Notes: a model not told the origin generated them from the sequence alone. Positions 41,277-49,704 are shown, counted from the stretch's first letter. The stretch is DNA of 58,823 bases from Piscibacillus sp052246295 (GCA_052246295.1 JBQQCO010000021.1); one strand, 5' to 3'. Numbers and translations: made by a program.

Positions 41277-41673
41277 CTTGAATGTTTGGATTTTGCTCTA
41301 AAAGTGCCTCAATGAATTGGTCTTGATTTCGAGGTGAGATGAGCGCGATTTTAAAGTCGCGGTCATATAAGATTTCTACACGGTCCAAAGACAACGCTGG
41401 TGCAGACCAAACGGATCGTGTCTTTTTAAGTTTACTTATTTTAGTAATGTCGATTTTTCGTTTGAAGGGCCCGTATTGTACATATAAAGTTTCGTTCTCA
41501 ATTCGATAGCCTGTTGAAACCCATAACCACATGAATGCAGAGCCAATTATAAAAGCGACTATAAACAAATCAATAGTACCTGTTCTAAGACTTTCAATCA
41601 ACATTAGAACAGGTATACTGAAGAATAATAACCCCATCCACCAATCTTTTTTCGATGGAAAATACATCACCAC
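41269..41673 (-). CDS. PH-domain membrane protein (bacterial PH/YdbS-like)
   Basis: 134 aa. Two N-terminal membrane helices (WMGLLFFSIPVLMLIE, LFIVAFIIGSAFMWLWV) and a beta-rich domain (GYRIENETLYVQYGPFKRKI, ISPRNQDQFIEALLEQNP) of the bPH2/DUF304 type. GTG start at 41673 inside the end of the preceding zinc-finger gene, so coupled to it. Function unknown. Confidence 0.7.
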   Translation of the reverse strand: MVMYFPSKKDWWMGLLFFSIPVLMLIESLRTGTIDLFIVAFIIGSAFMWLWVSTGYRIENETLYVQYGPFKRKIDITKISKLKKTRSVWSAPALSLDRVEILYDRDFKIALISPRNQDQFIEALLEQNPNIQVN

Positions 41674-41963
41674 ATGAGCTCCTGGTTATTAGACAATTTC
41701 ATTAGAAACGGGATGACACTCAAGTGTGTAATGCTTGCTAGCAGTATTAACGAAATGGTTAAAAACCAAGAATCCGTTAAAATGACAACAGGTAGCATGA
41801 GTAATGGCGCCATACCTACTAAGCTAGTGCGTTTTTGTGAGTCGGATGTTTGATACTGCGTTTCCCCGCAATAAGGGCATATGAGTCCTTTTTTAAATTG
41901 AAATATCACTTTTTGAGAATCCTTCCAAGTCCATTCTGTGTGGCATTTCTGGCAAGTCGGCAT
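41667..41963 (-). CDS. TIGR04104-type putative zinc finger membrane protein
   Basis: 98 aa from ATG 41963 (TTAGGAGTGATTGT upstream). Cys pairs MPTCQKCHTEW and LICPYCGETQY form the treble-clef-like zinc finger of the TIGR04104 family. Two hydrophobic segments follow. The last 7 bases overlap the PH-domain gene. Function unknown. Confidence 0.75.
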   Translation of the reverse strand: MPTCQKCHTEWTWKDSQKVIFQFKKGLICPYCGETQYQTSDSQKRTSLVGMAPLLMLPVVILTDSWFLTISLILLASITHLSVIPFLMKLSNNQELMW

Positions 41964-42095
41964 ACAATCACTCCTAATCATTCTACCTATATTATAACGC
42001 ATTTCTTACAAAAAGTTTCAGTTAAAAAAGACTGTACCTATACATTGGCATATGTTAATATGAGCTGGTTGAAATCTATCGAAAAGGTGACGATC

Positions 42096-42731
42096 ATGAA
42101 AGAACTATCATATTCTATCTTATTTTATATAATTGGTATGCTGATGTTATCATTTGGTGTCACGATGTTAATTAAATCAGGGTTAGGTACCGGAGCATGG
42201 GATGCTTTATTCTATGCATTGTACGATATTATTGGTCTGACTGTTGGCTCCTGGATTTTTATCGTTGGCGTGGTATTAATGGTATTGAATAGTTTTTTAT
42301 TAAAAGCACGAATTGATTACGCAGCTGTGATAACGATTTTCTTAATTGGAGTATTTATAGACTTCTGGTTATTAATTGTATTTCCGGATTTTATTATAAC
42401 AACGACATTAATGAGTTATGTTCTATTAACGATAGGCATTATGGCAATGGGTGGCGGTATTGGAATGTATCTTCAATTTGATTTTGCCAAAAACCCAATT
42501 GATAACCTTATGCTCGCTGTTCATAAACGAACTGGATGGAGTTTAGCAGTTTCTAAATCATCACTAGAAATCTTAGTTATGATTATTGCGTTCATCTTAG
42601 GCGGACCAATTGGAATTGGAACTATTATTATTGCGTTTGGAATTGGCCCATTTGTTCAGTTCTTCTTTAAACGTTTCCAGCAGTTAAAATCTCTATTAGT
42701 AAACGGTCGTTCGGTAACGCCTCAATCGTAA
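42096..42731 (+). CDS. YczE/YitT family membrane protein
   Basis: 211 aa. The start ATG 42096 is chosen because AAAAGGTGACGATC precedes it; longer in-frame starts lack ribosome sites. Five to six helices with GLGTGAWDALFYALYDIIGL and a central GGGIGMYLQFDFAKNPIDNL, typical of the YczE/YyaS/YitT proteins. YczE has been linked to surfactin-type antibiotic production in B. subtilis through an unclear mechanism; no such cluster is here. A terminator follows. Confidence 0.82.
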   Translation: MKELSYSILFYIIGMLMLSFGVTMLIKSGLGTGAWDALFYALYDIIGLTVGSWIFIVGVVLMVLNSFLLKARIDYAAVITIFLIGVFIDFWLLIVFPDFIITTTLMSYVLLTIGIMAMGGGIGMYLQFDFAKNPIDNLMLAVHKRTGWSLAVSKSSLEILVMIIAFILGGPIGIGTIIIAFGIGPFVQFFFKRFQQLKSLLVNGRSVTPQS

Positions 42732-42738
42732 AGTTATG

Positions 42739-42771
42739 AGCCATGGAACCTAAAGTTCTGTGGCTTTTTTA
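42739..42771 (+). terminator. Rho-independent terminator
   Basis: AGCCATGGAAC and GTTCTGTGGCT pair with a small mismatch around CTAAA, followed by TTTTTT. Confidence 0.85.
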
Positions 42772-42849
42772 GTACGTAAAAGAAGTCACAGGTATTTCAT
42801 TATATGATAGAATTTGTAGAAAACAGTTTTTTGAAAGGATACATTCATC

Positions 42850-43362
42850 ATGATTAGACATGCAACGTTGAGCGATCTTCAATCAATCTTAGAAATATAT
42901 AATGAAGCAGTTGTGAACACGACTGCTGTATATGATTATGAACCTTTTACATATGAAAATCGTAAAGAATGGTACGAGGCAAAAGTGGAAACCGGTTACC
43001 CTGTAATTGTTTTTGAAGAGGATGGTCAAGTCGTTGGATTTGCCACATACGGACCATTCAGGCCACGCCCTGCTTACCAATACACGGTTGAGCATTCGGT
43101 TTATGTTGATGAGGAACACGGTGGAAAAGGTGTTGGATCAGCATTGTTAAAACGAATCATCGAATTGGCTGAGGATGCAGAATACAAAATGATGATCGGT
43201 GTAATTGATGCGGCTAATGAAGGAAGTATTAAGCTCCATACTAAAAATGGATTTGAGCATGCAGGTACTATTAAAAACGCAGGATATAAGTTTGGCAAAT
43301 GGTTGGATTTGGCCTTTTATCAATTAGAGCTTAAAGGACCTAGTAACCCTGTAGAAAAATAA
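42850..43362 (+). CDS. GNAT acetyltransferase, phosphinothricin N-acetyltransferase-like
   Basis: 170 aa. IRHATLSDLQSILEIYNEAV and FATYGPFRPRPAYQYTVEHS, with the acetyl-CoA loop HGGKGVGSALLKRIIELAED, fit the Pat/Bar/YwnH group. These proteins acetylate phosphinothricin, methionine sulfoximine or related amino acids. True resistance activity is not certain. The ATG follows GAAAGGATACATTCATC. Confidence 0.88.
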   Translation: MIRHATLSDLQSILEIYNEAVVNTTAVYDYEPFTYENRKEWYEAKVETGYPVIVFEEDGQVVGFATYGPFRPRPAYQYTVEHSVYVDEEHGGKGVGSALLKRIIELAEDAEYKMMIGVIDAANEGSIKLHTKNGFEHAGTIKNAGYKFGKWLDLAFYQLELKGPSNPVEK

Positions 43363-43419
43363 GTAACGGGTTATGAGTTGTATGATTTTTCATAAAATAG
43401 AATAATGTAGGTGAACTAA

Positions 43420-43892
43420 ATGATCGAATTAACTAAAGCGACAACTGATGATGCAGCAGCTTTATTTGATATGCAAGTCAAAGCATTTACACCTTTACTG
43501 GCTAAATACCAGGACCACGACACGAATCCAGCTAATGAACCGATTGAACGCCTAACTGATCGCATTGAGAGAAAAATGGGATCTTCTATAAAATTTTGTT
43601 AGATGAGGTGTTGGTGGGTGGCATTTGTATCTATTGGACTGAAGAACATGATTACTGGATTAGTCCAATGTTCATCTTGCCTGAGTATTAAGGCAAGGGA
43701 ATCGCTCAAAAATCTATTAAACTACTAGAATCTTACTATCACTCAGGCGCAAAAGTTTGGAAGTTAGCCACATTACTCGAGGAGAAAGGTAATTGTCACT
43801 TATATGAAAAACTAGGATACATAAGAACAGGAGTTAGTAAACCTATTAATCAATATGCAACTCTTATTTACTATGAAAAAAGGAGGGATTAG
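43420..43892 (+). pseudogene. GNAT acetyltransferase pseudogene (frameshift plus in-frame stop)
   Basis: Starting ATG 43420, the frame gives LTKATTDDAAALFDMQVKAF to KMGSSIKF and a TAG at 43600. One base has been lost near 43588 (expected SSYKILLDEV). In the next frame the gene goes on with KILLDEVLVGGICIYWTEEH, YWISPMFILPEY, an in-frame TAA (43689-43691) where relatives have the Q of the QGKGIA acetyl-CoA loop, then GKGIAQKSIKLLE and on to YEKLGYIRTGVSKPINQYAT. The final TAG is at 43890. Its last codons contain the AGGAGG used by the next gene. Confidence 0.87.
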
Positions 43893-44099
43893 ATGAGTTA
43901 TTATGATGAGGATGAGGTGGTCTCCCTTGGTACATGGGTCATTCTTCTAATTGTCCTTGCTATTCCTATTATTAACTTTATTGTTTATCTTGTTTTGGCA
44001 TTAGGTGATCATAATGAAAATCTTAAGAACTTTGCCAAAGCCTCGCTGCTATTAATGTTAATCGCTATATTCTTTTCAGGCTGTGCAGCCATGTTGTGA
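43893..44099 (+). CDS. Small two-span membrane protein (68 aa)
   Basis: MSYYDEDEVVSLGTWVILLI then a second helix ending in FFSGCAAML. The motif around AIPIINFIVYLVLALGDHNENLKNFAKASL resembles the short proteins similar to phage superinfection-immunity proteins found widely in Gram-positives. The ATG directly follows the TAG of the preceding pseudogene, and its ribosome site AAAGGAGGGATTAG lies within it. Function unknown. Confidence 0.7.
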   Translation: MSYYDEDEVVSLGTWVILLIVLAIPIINFIVYLVLALGDHNENLKNFAKASLLLMLIAIFFSGCAAML

Positions 44100-44127
44100 A
44101 TGCATAAGAATTCGTCTTATGCATTCA
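44097..44127. terminator. Bidirectional stem-loop between convergent genes
   Basis: TGAATGCATAAGA and TCTTATGCATTCA form a perfect 13-bp stem around ATTCG. It contains the stop codons of the 68-aa membrane gene and of the minus-strand tubby-like gene. Confidence 0.85.
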
Positions 44128-44667
44128 ATCTTTAAATTGATAGATTTGACAATAACACAAACTAATCAACATGAGTGTGCGGTCTGGATCATCTTGTACG
44201 TTTATGTAGAATCCTTCACCACCGGCATTCATCTCATCTCCATAAACAACTAACGAACGCTTGCGAATAGAGTACTTACTATCTTTTTCTAAATCTTCAA
44301 CCTCAAAATCAATCCCACTTTGTAAACCTTTCATCTTTAAAATTGGTTCACCTTTAGGGCTATTAAAATTAATTCTTTTGTATGTCCAACCAGATTGAAC
44401 GTCACCTAAATGTTCTCTATTTCCATTAAAAATATGAAAATCCTTTGGCTTTACGCCCGATGGTTTTCGGATATAGCCGATTATGTTTTCATCTTTATCC
44501 ACAATCTCTAAATCTACCGCCACACCAGTAGGATAGTTTGCTAATTGATAGAATACGTTTTGTATGTAACGTGGACTTCCTTGACGCTTGCGAAATCTAC
44601 CTACTTCTTGGTCGTTGGCTAAGATTTTATTTGAATAGACAAAGATTTCTTTATACTGTGATAACAT
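44125..44667 (-). CDS. Tubby/LURP-one-like C-terminal domain protein
   Basis: 180 aa beginning with ATG 44667 (GGGGGGAGTGTTCAT upstream). The chain looks all-beta (VAVDLEIVDKDENIIGYIRK, ILKMKGLQSGIDFEVEDLEK, KRSLVVYGDEMNAGGEGFYI). It resembles tubby-like C-terminal or LURP-one folds, such as Bacillus YxjI-type proteins that may bind membranes or lipids. Function unknown; the fold call is moderate. Confidence 0.6.
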   Translation of the reverse strand: MLSQYKEIFVYSNKILANDQEVGRFRKRQGSPRYIQNVFYQLANYPTGVAVDLEIVDKDENIIGYIRKPSGVKPKDFHIFNGNREHLGDVQSGWTYKRINFNSPKGEPILKMKGLQSGIDFEVEDLEKDSKYSIRKRSLVVYGDEMNAGGEGFYINVQDDPDRTLMLISLCYCQIYQFKD

Positions 44668-44709
44668 ATGAACACTCCCCCCAACCATATTCATATTATA
44701 CCAAATGAA

Positions 44710-44733
44710 ACACCACCCATCACAAGGTGGTGT
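44710..44733 (-). terminator. Stem-loop after the minus-strand 74-aa gene
   Basis: ACACCACC and GGTGGTGT pair, enclosing CATCACAA, directly at the end of the minus-strand frame. T-rich sequence follows on that strand. Confidence 0.65.
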
Positions 44734-44957
44734 CATTGGCAATGAATGAGGCATTCAAAATGGTCATACTCTTTCTCTAGACGTGTCATGGCATCTTCTG
44801 CATTTCGAAATCTGATCCAACCACCGTCGCGTTTAAGTTTTCCTACTCCTTTGAAAGGTGTTTCGCACATCCGACTTGTATAATTGCATTCCTTGTGTAA
44901 CACATATCGCTTAGTTGGCAGGTCGATGTTCACCCAGACAGGTTGATTACCAAACAA
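44733..44957 (-). CDS. Small cysteine-containing protein of unknown function (74 aa)
   Basis: TTG start behind AAAGGAGTTGAGC. Four cysteines (HKECNY, RMCETP, HFECLIHC) and several aromatic and basic residues suggest a possible metal-binding fold, but no standard spacing is seen. The phrase KRYVLHKECNYTSRMCETPF looks like a short zinc-binding or glycosylhydrolase-unrelated module. Real status supported by the ribosome site and following hairpin. Confidence 0.5.
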   Translation of the reverse strand: MFGNQPVWVNIDLPTKRYVLHKECNYTSRMCETPFKGVGKLKRDGGWIRFRNAEDAMTRLEKEYDHFECLIHCQ

Positions 44958-45153
44958 TAGCTCAACTCCTTTGTGAATTTAGTATTTATATTGTATGTAT
45001 CGAAATTGGGTAAATATGCATTGTTTTACCAGTGACATCGCATGTTATACTAGTTTTTTATGAGGGTTGGGTTAATTTTTCAAACGGACTAATTCTGGAT
45101 AATAAACGATCATTAAAGTTTAGAAAACTATATAAAACCTTGGGGGAAGTTAT

Positions 45154-46071
45154 ATGTTATTGATTGGAAAAAGGATAGGACTCGCAGTAACAGCCGTGTT
45201 AATGTTGTTGTCAGCATGCAGCTCTGATACAGCAGAACCAACACAAATGGAGCCTGAAACGAAGCAAGAAGAAGTTAAACAGAGTAAAGATAAAGAGACT
45301 CAGAGCACAAAAGAAGAAGAACAAAGTGACGAGGAACAGCCAGATGCTGAAGAGCAGTCAACTGATGAAGAACCGCAAACTGATGACTCACAGAAGGCAA
45401 ACGGAGAAGCTGAGTCTAGTAAAAAAGGTGAGCTAGCTACTGTCACAAGAGTCGTTGACGGAGATACGTTGGAAATTCAAATGAACGGGGAGGAAGAACA
45501 AGTTAGATTACTACTCGTTGATACACCTGAAACAAAGCATCCATCTAAGCCAGTTGAACCATTTGGACCAGAAGCATCTGAATTCGTCAAAGAACAACTA
45601 AGTGGGGAAGAGGTCCGTATCGTTCCAGGTACTGAAAGATACGACAACTACGACAGGTTATTAGCTTATGTGTTTATAGATGGTGAGACGATTCAAGAGA
45701 AACTACTTAGAAATGGCTTAGCTAGAACAGCTTATTTATATAATGACTTGACAATGTTAGATGACTTCCATGAAGCTCAGCAGATTGCTCAAGATAAAGA
45801 CATTGGCGTTTGGTCCATAGATGGCTATGCCCACGCCGACCATGACCATGGCTACCATTATGATGAAGAAGAAACATCTGGAGAAAAAGAAAAAGATTCA
45901 TCTTCAAATGACTCAGGTCATGATCACTATTCTCACATGGAAGAAGATCATGATTGTGGCGATTTCAATTCAGCAGATGAGGCCACTGAGTTTATGAATA
46001 AATCAATTGAAGCGGGCTATGGTGATCATCGTTTAGATGGTGATGGTGACGGTGTGGCGTGTGAAGGGTAA
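45154..46071 (+). CDS. Secreted thermonuclease-like lipoprotein with excalibur domain
   Basis: 305 aa. Lipobox LLSAC (Cys22), then a long acidic, glutamine-rich linker (residues 30-90) of the type seen in halophilic secreted proteins. The staphylococcal nuclease domain (about 92-235) shows VTRVVDGDTLEIQMNGEEEQ, VRLLLVDTPETKHPS, ERYDNYDRLLAYVFIDGE. A His/Asp-rich stretch (HADHDHGYHYDEEE) leads to a C-terminal excalibur calcium-binding motif (DGDGDGVACEG). It would degrade nucleic acids at the cell surface, similar to B. subtilis YokF/YncB. The ATG follows TTGGGGGAAGTTAT. Confidence 0.92.
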   Translation: MLLIGKRIGLAVTAVLMLLSACSSDTAEPTQMEPETKQEEVKQSKDKETQSTKEEEQSDEEQPDAEEQSTDEEPQTDDSQKANGEAESSKKGELATVTRVVDGDTLEIQMNGEEEQVRLLLVDTPETKHPSKPVEPFGPEASEFVKEQLSGEEVRIVPGTERYDNYDRLLAYVFIDGETIQEKLLRNGLARTAYLYNDLTMLDDFHEAQQIAQDKDIGVWSIDGYAHADHDHGYHYDEEETSGEKEKDSSSNDSGHDHYSHMEEDHDCGDFNSADEATEFMNKSIEAGYGDHRLDGDGDGVACEG

Positions 46072-46099
46072 GACCTCGTGAGGTGCGAGGTCTATTATT
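46071..46099 (+). terminator. Rho-independent terminator
   Basis: AGACCTCG and CGAGGTCT pair around TGAGGTG, followed by ATTATTTTT, right at the end of the nuclease gene. Confidence 0.85.
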
Positions 46100-46100
46100 T

Positions 46101-46613
46101 TTACCTCATTTCATTATTCGTTGCCTTTTGAGCAATTTGCTTAACATCATTCTTTTCAAAAACTTTATAAGTCCTCATGCCGATTTTTTCTGCTACTTTT
46201 TGAGAGGGTATATTACTGAGTGTGGTGTATGAATATATTTCAGGATATTCTAAAACCTCAAAAGCATACTCCTTGCATGCTTGAGCAGCTTCAGTTGCAT
46301 AACCTTTATTCCAATAATCTCTTATAATATGAAAACCTATTTCAGGTACTAGCTCCTGATCTATTTCTTGCATGGTAATTCCACAGTCACCAATAAATTC
46401 ATTACTATCTTTTAAAATAACAGCCCATAACCCATGATGATTTTTTATATAAGAATCTCTATTCCATAGAATCCAGTCTCTCACTTTTTCCTGGCTAAAT
46501 GGTCCATTGTAATGCTGCATGGCTACTGGGTCTGATAGAACCTTGGCTAAATCTTTTTGGTCTTCTATGGTTAATTCTCGTAGATGAAGCCTTTCTGTTT
46601 CAATAATATACAT
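46101..46613 (-). CDS. GNAT acetyltransferase, RimJ/RimL type
   Basis: 170 aa from ATG 46613. MYIIETERLHLRELTIEDQK, WAVILKDSNEFIGDCGITMQ and the GYATEAAQACKEYAFEVLEY region (R/G-x-x-G-Y-A-T-E-A) are characteristic of the ribosomal-protein-type GNATs. Such proteins acetylate protein N-termini, spermidine or amino acids; the substrate is not known. Convergent with the nuclease gene. Confidence 0.85.
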   Translation of the reverse strand: MYIIETERLHLRELTIEDQKDLAKVLSDPVAMQHYNGPFSQEKVRDWILWNRDSYIKNHHGLWAVILKDSNEFIGDCGITMQEIDQELVPEIGFHIIRDYWNKGYATEAAQACKEYAFEVLEYPEIYSYTTLSNIPSQKVAEKIGMRTYKVFEKNDVKQIAQKATNNEMR

Positions 46614-46750
46614 AAGAACACCGTCCATTTATTATAAGTAAAACAATATTAACATAAAACTGTTATGTGCTTTCTCTTTAGGATAAATAATGTTTAGGTT
46701 AAAATAATGATACTAGGGAAAAACTGGATGAAGTGTAGGCGAGTGATTGA

Positions 46751-47056
46751 ATGAAAAAGTTAACTGAACAGGATATCTTAAATCGAATTCCAGAAAATGA
46801 ACAACGCATCTATCAAACGATGACACAATTAAATCAAATAGATAAACACAAGCTTTGGGAACTAATCAAAGAGTCCAACAAGGAAAATATCACAATCTAT
46901 ACAGGGGATTTAAATAGAATTGGCGAATTACTTAATAGACAGTTGGTACATATAAATAAGGCTTATAAAACGAAAAATCGAAAAGAAGTGAGCCTCTTTG
47001 TTCTAAATCGCGCCCCCTACTTAATAAGATTATTAAAAAGAGAGTATTTGGACTAG
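46751..47056 (+). CDS. Hypothetical protein (101 aa)
   Basis: Soluble, highly charged, helical protein (LTEQDILNRIPENEQRIYQT, AYKTKNRKEVSLFVLNRAPY). The ATG has only a weak ribosome site (GGCGAGTGATTG), but the start region and the next gene 14 bases downstream support a real gene. Family not recognised. Confidence 0.55.
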   Translation: MKKLTEQDILNRIPENEQRIYQTMTQLNQIDKHKLWELIKESNKENITIYTGDLNRIGELLNRQLVHINKAYKTKNRKEVSLFVLNRAPYLIRLLKREYLD

Positions 47057-47070
47057 TCAGGAGGTCGACA

Positions 47071-47322
47071 ATGGAAAGTTTAATCCCGCTCGCACTCGGC
47101 TTCATCTTGAATTTAATCATCTATAAGATGGCAATCATCATCAATGAAAGACAAAAACGCTCGATGATCATTTCAATAATTTATGGGACAAGCACATTAT
47201 TGATCGGAGTTCTGTTATCTTTGGTGACTTTATTTGAAATTGGTACAGGCATGTTAATTGCATCTGCGTTTTTGTTTGCATGGGTGTATGGAATGAAAAA
47301 AGCTAGAGAATCACGTAGTTAA
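47071..47322 (+). CDS. Small membrane protein of unknown function (83 aa)
   Basis: Two to three hydrophobic segments with a central basic stretch (NERQKRSMI). The ATG follows CAGGAGGTCGACA, a strong ribosome site. Co-transcribed with the preceding gene and followed by a terminator. Not recognised. Confidence 0.6.
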   Translation: MESLIPLALGFILNLIIYKMAIIINERQKRSMIISIIYGTSTLLIGVLLSLVTLFEIGTGMLIASAFLFAWVYGMKKARESRS

Positions 47323-47323
47323 G

Positions 47324-47352
47324 CACCTCGTATATACGGAGGTGTTTTGTTT
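47324..47352 (+). terminator. Rho-independent terminator
   Basis: CACCTC and GAGGTG enclose GTATATACG, itself partly self-complementary, followed by TTTTGTTTTG. Confidence 0.75.
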
Positions 47353-47435
47353 TGCCTGAAACTATAAAAATAGATTTCCCTTTCTCGACCCTAGTGTTGT
47401 AAAATATAGTAAAAGCTATTGAAAGGTAGATTATT

Positions 47436-49168
47436 GTGTCGGTCTTTTTGACAAATGAAGAAGTCAATCGTGCGGTAGATTTAATTGTTCATACATATCA
47501 AGTACCGTCTTCGATGATTCATCAACTGTTAGGTAAAACGAATGTTAAACAACTGAATAAACATATAGAAGAAGTATCAGGTGAAGGTCTAGAACAAGAA
47601 CAATTAGCAAGAGTTATTGTTATGACAAAGGGAGCAGAGTTGTTTAAAGGTAGTGACAAAGCTGTACGTGAATTAAGGCGCTATCTATTAAAACAACTAC
47701 CTGATGATGAAGTGGTGCAACTCTATCAACGCAATCCAGATAATAGAAAAAAGTTATGTCTCCGTCATTTATGTACAAGCCACTAGCAGAGAAGCGATGG
47801 GTGGACGGTAAGGCATGGCCACGTGATTTTGTGCAGACATTAGGCTTTCCAATTGTGTTTTCTGGTATAAGAATTCCTAACCAAACTAAAACAACGGCTG
47901 TGATGGATGTTGAACCTCGTAAATCCGTTCCACCTTTAGTTGATTTCCAAAAGCATCTAAAAAACGAAATGTTAAAAGTTCTGCACCTGGAAGGCGATCA
48001 GACACGCTGTATCGTGACACTCCCGACTGGTGGAGGAAAAACACGTGTTGCCGTAGAGAGTTTTATCGAATGGATGCATGTTCGCTTTTCAGAGCAAAAA
48101 TATATGATTTGGATCGCACAAAGCTCGGAACTTTGCGAACAGGCGATTCAATGCATATCTGACATGTGGCAGGATAAGGAGTATCCAGAGTCTCTAAGAA
48201 TCTATCGCTATTTTAGCGGAAAAGAAGTGGAGTTAGGTGATCTAACTGGTGGTGCAGTAGTTGCGAACATTCAACAGATTATCGCTAGATTAAAAAAGGG
48301 AGACCCAGTCTTAAAAGAGATTCTCCAAAATTGTGGCGCGATGATTATCGATGAAGCCCATCACGCAGCAGCCCCTAGTTATAAACAATTAATCTCTTAT
48401 GCGAAAGAATTGTGTGGGGATGAATTATTCCCAGTTTGCGGTTTAACAGCTACACCAGGACGTAGCCAAGGTCAGACTGAGAACTTGGTTGGTGAGTTTG
48501 AGGCTTATTTAATTAAACCCGAGTTGCCTGATTACCCTGAGTATGCGGAGAATCCTATTCGATATTTTAGAGATGAAGGTTATCTCGCAACACCTATTCA
48601 CATCATTCATGAGTCTGGCCAGGATTATGAAGTCCGTGACGAAGATTTGGATGAGGGTAAAGACTTAAACAGACATTTTCTGAAAAAGTTAGCAGATGAT
48701 CCAAGACGTAATCAAGAGATTATTAATCGATTATTAACCATTCCAGAAGGTAAACCAACTCTTGTTTACGCTTGTACAGTAGAACATGCTGAGTTTTTAT
48801 CTGCCGTAATGAATTCCTTAGGTCGGAAATCGGCATCCATATCAGCTGATACTTCTAAGGGGCTCCGTCAAATTTACATTGATTCGTTTAAAAGAGGAGA
48901 AATTGATTTTCTATTTAACTATGGTGTGTTAACGACAGGATTTGATGCGCCTAACACGGACCACATTGTCATCACTCGACCAACCACAAGCGAAATTCTT
49001 TATGAACAGATTATCGGGCGTGGTTTGCGTGGCGAAAGATTCGGTGGGACTGAGACATGTACAGTGATCGATTTCTCAGATAATATTAAACGATTAGGAA
49101 AGCCACTTGCCTATACGAGGTTTGAAAGTTTTTGGGGCGGTCGACGAAGTGTTGAAGGAGGGTTTTAA
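47436..49168 (+). CDS. SF2 DEAD/DEAH helicase split by a -1 frameshift
   Basis: Superfamily 2 helicase. Frame 1 (47436-47786) encodes an N-terminal region up to NPDNRKK; a continuous helicase (from 47756) lies in the -1 frame. Motifs are all present in the second part: Walker A LPTGGGKT, IDEAHHAA (DEAH box), GLTATPGR, TLVYACTVEHAE and motif VI QIIGRGLRGE. The join falls at AAAAAAG (47747-47753), in phase with codons AGA AAA AAG. Slipping back one base gives RKK-VMSPSFMYK and a 577-aa protein. It could be programmed frameshifting, a real frameshift mutation or a sequencing error in the A-run. Upstream start ATTGTGTC gives GTG 47436. Confidence 0.85.
47747..47753 (+). other. A AAA AAG slippery heptamer in the helicase gene
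   Basis: The heptamer A AAA AAG is in the correct phase (third base of AGA, then AAA and AAG), the best-known bacterial -1 slippery sequence, as in dnaX. CCGT and CCAC (47762-47765, 47780-47783) could pair with ACGG and GTGG (47805-47808, 47801-47804), a possible downstream stem about 8 bases away. No Shine-Dalgarno-like stimulator is seen upstream. Confidence 0.55.
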
Positions 49169-49468
49169 ATGAACACGGTTAATCTTATGAACGTGAAGTT
49201 TACGTCATATTTGAAGTTGATGATTTACATAGCTGGATCAACGGGGCTTTTCTTTGGTCTATTGTTATTCGTTTTAAGTCTACTCGGGGCTCCAGTTACA
49301 GCAGAGTTGGGGACAGCAGTCTACACAGGTGTCATCGCTGGTATTATTAGTATATTTATTTCACCACTTTTATTCTTATTTCTAGGATTGCTTTGGGGAA
49401 TTATATCTTTCTTACCTTTTAAATTAGCTTTAAAGGTGTTTAAAGGCATGACCATTGAGATGAAATAG
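49169..49468 (+). CDS. Small membrane protein of unknown function (99 aa)
   Basis: Starts one base after the helicase stop (TAAATG), so it is translated from the same message. Its ribosome site AAGGAGGG lies within the helicase 3' end. Three helices; glycine-rich (STGLFFGLLLFVLSLLGAPV). Not recognised. Confidence 0.6.
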   Translation: MNTVNLMNVKFTSYLKLMIYIAGSTGLFFGLLLFVLSLLGAPVTAELGTAVYTGVIAGIISIFISPLLFLFLGLLWGIISFLPFKLALKVFKGMTIEMK

Positions 49469-49493
49469 AGTCAAACAAACGTTTGATTGACTC
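49468..49493. terminator. Near-perfect 26-bp palindrome after the 99-aa gene
   Basis: GAGTCAAACAAAC and GTTTGATTGACTC face each other with one mismatch pair and no loop. The right flank TATTATT is only weakly T-rich. It may be a bidirectional terminator or the operator of a TetR-like regulator; it lies between a plus gene and a minus-strand pseudogene. Confidence 0.5.
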
Positions 49494-49495
49494 TA

Positions 49496-49704
49496 TTATT
49501 CTATCTCTTTGATTATGCTAGCAGTGTTTCCGCCTACTAATACGTTTTTCGGAACATCTTTAGTAACCACAGCTCCAGAAGCGACCACGGCATGGTTTCC
49601 AATCGTCACACCGGGGTTAATGACGGCTCGCCCATCTACCCTAACTGGCGGTCAGCAGGCTCGAATAATTCCCCATTTAACATTTTTTCTTTTTCACTCT
49701 TCAT
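49496..49704 (-). pseudogene. Maltose O-acetyltransferase-like pseudogene with internal deletion
   Basis: On the minus strand ATG 49704 (AAAGGGG upstream) starts MKSEKEKMLNGELFEPADRQ, the N-terminus of Maa-type hexapeptide acetyltransferases. The frame then stops, and the sequence resumes in another frame as VDGRAVINPGVTIGNHAVVA, SGAVVTKDVPKNVLVGGNTA, IIKEIE, the left-handed beta-helix C-terminus. Roughly 110-120 residues expected between them are missing, including the catalytic histidine region. So an internal deletion joined the two ends out of frame. Confidence 0.85.

Noticed and set aside
42774..42800. Single GTACGTAAAA near a terminator as part of a periodic array
   Set aside because: Only one copy, with no 20-21-bp partner.
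47756..49168. Helicase as an independent gene starting at ATG 47756
   Set aside because: No ribosome site stands before this ATG and the first frame reads straight into it at the A-run, so a split gene is the better reading.
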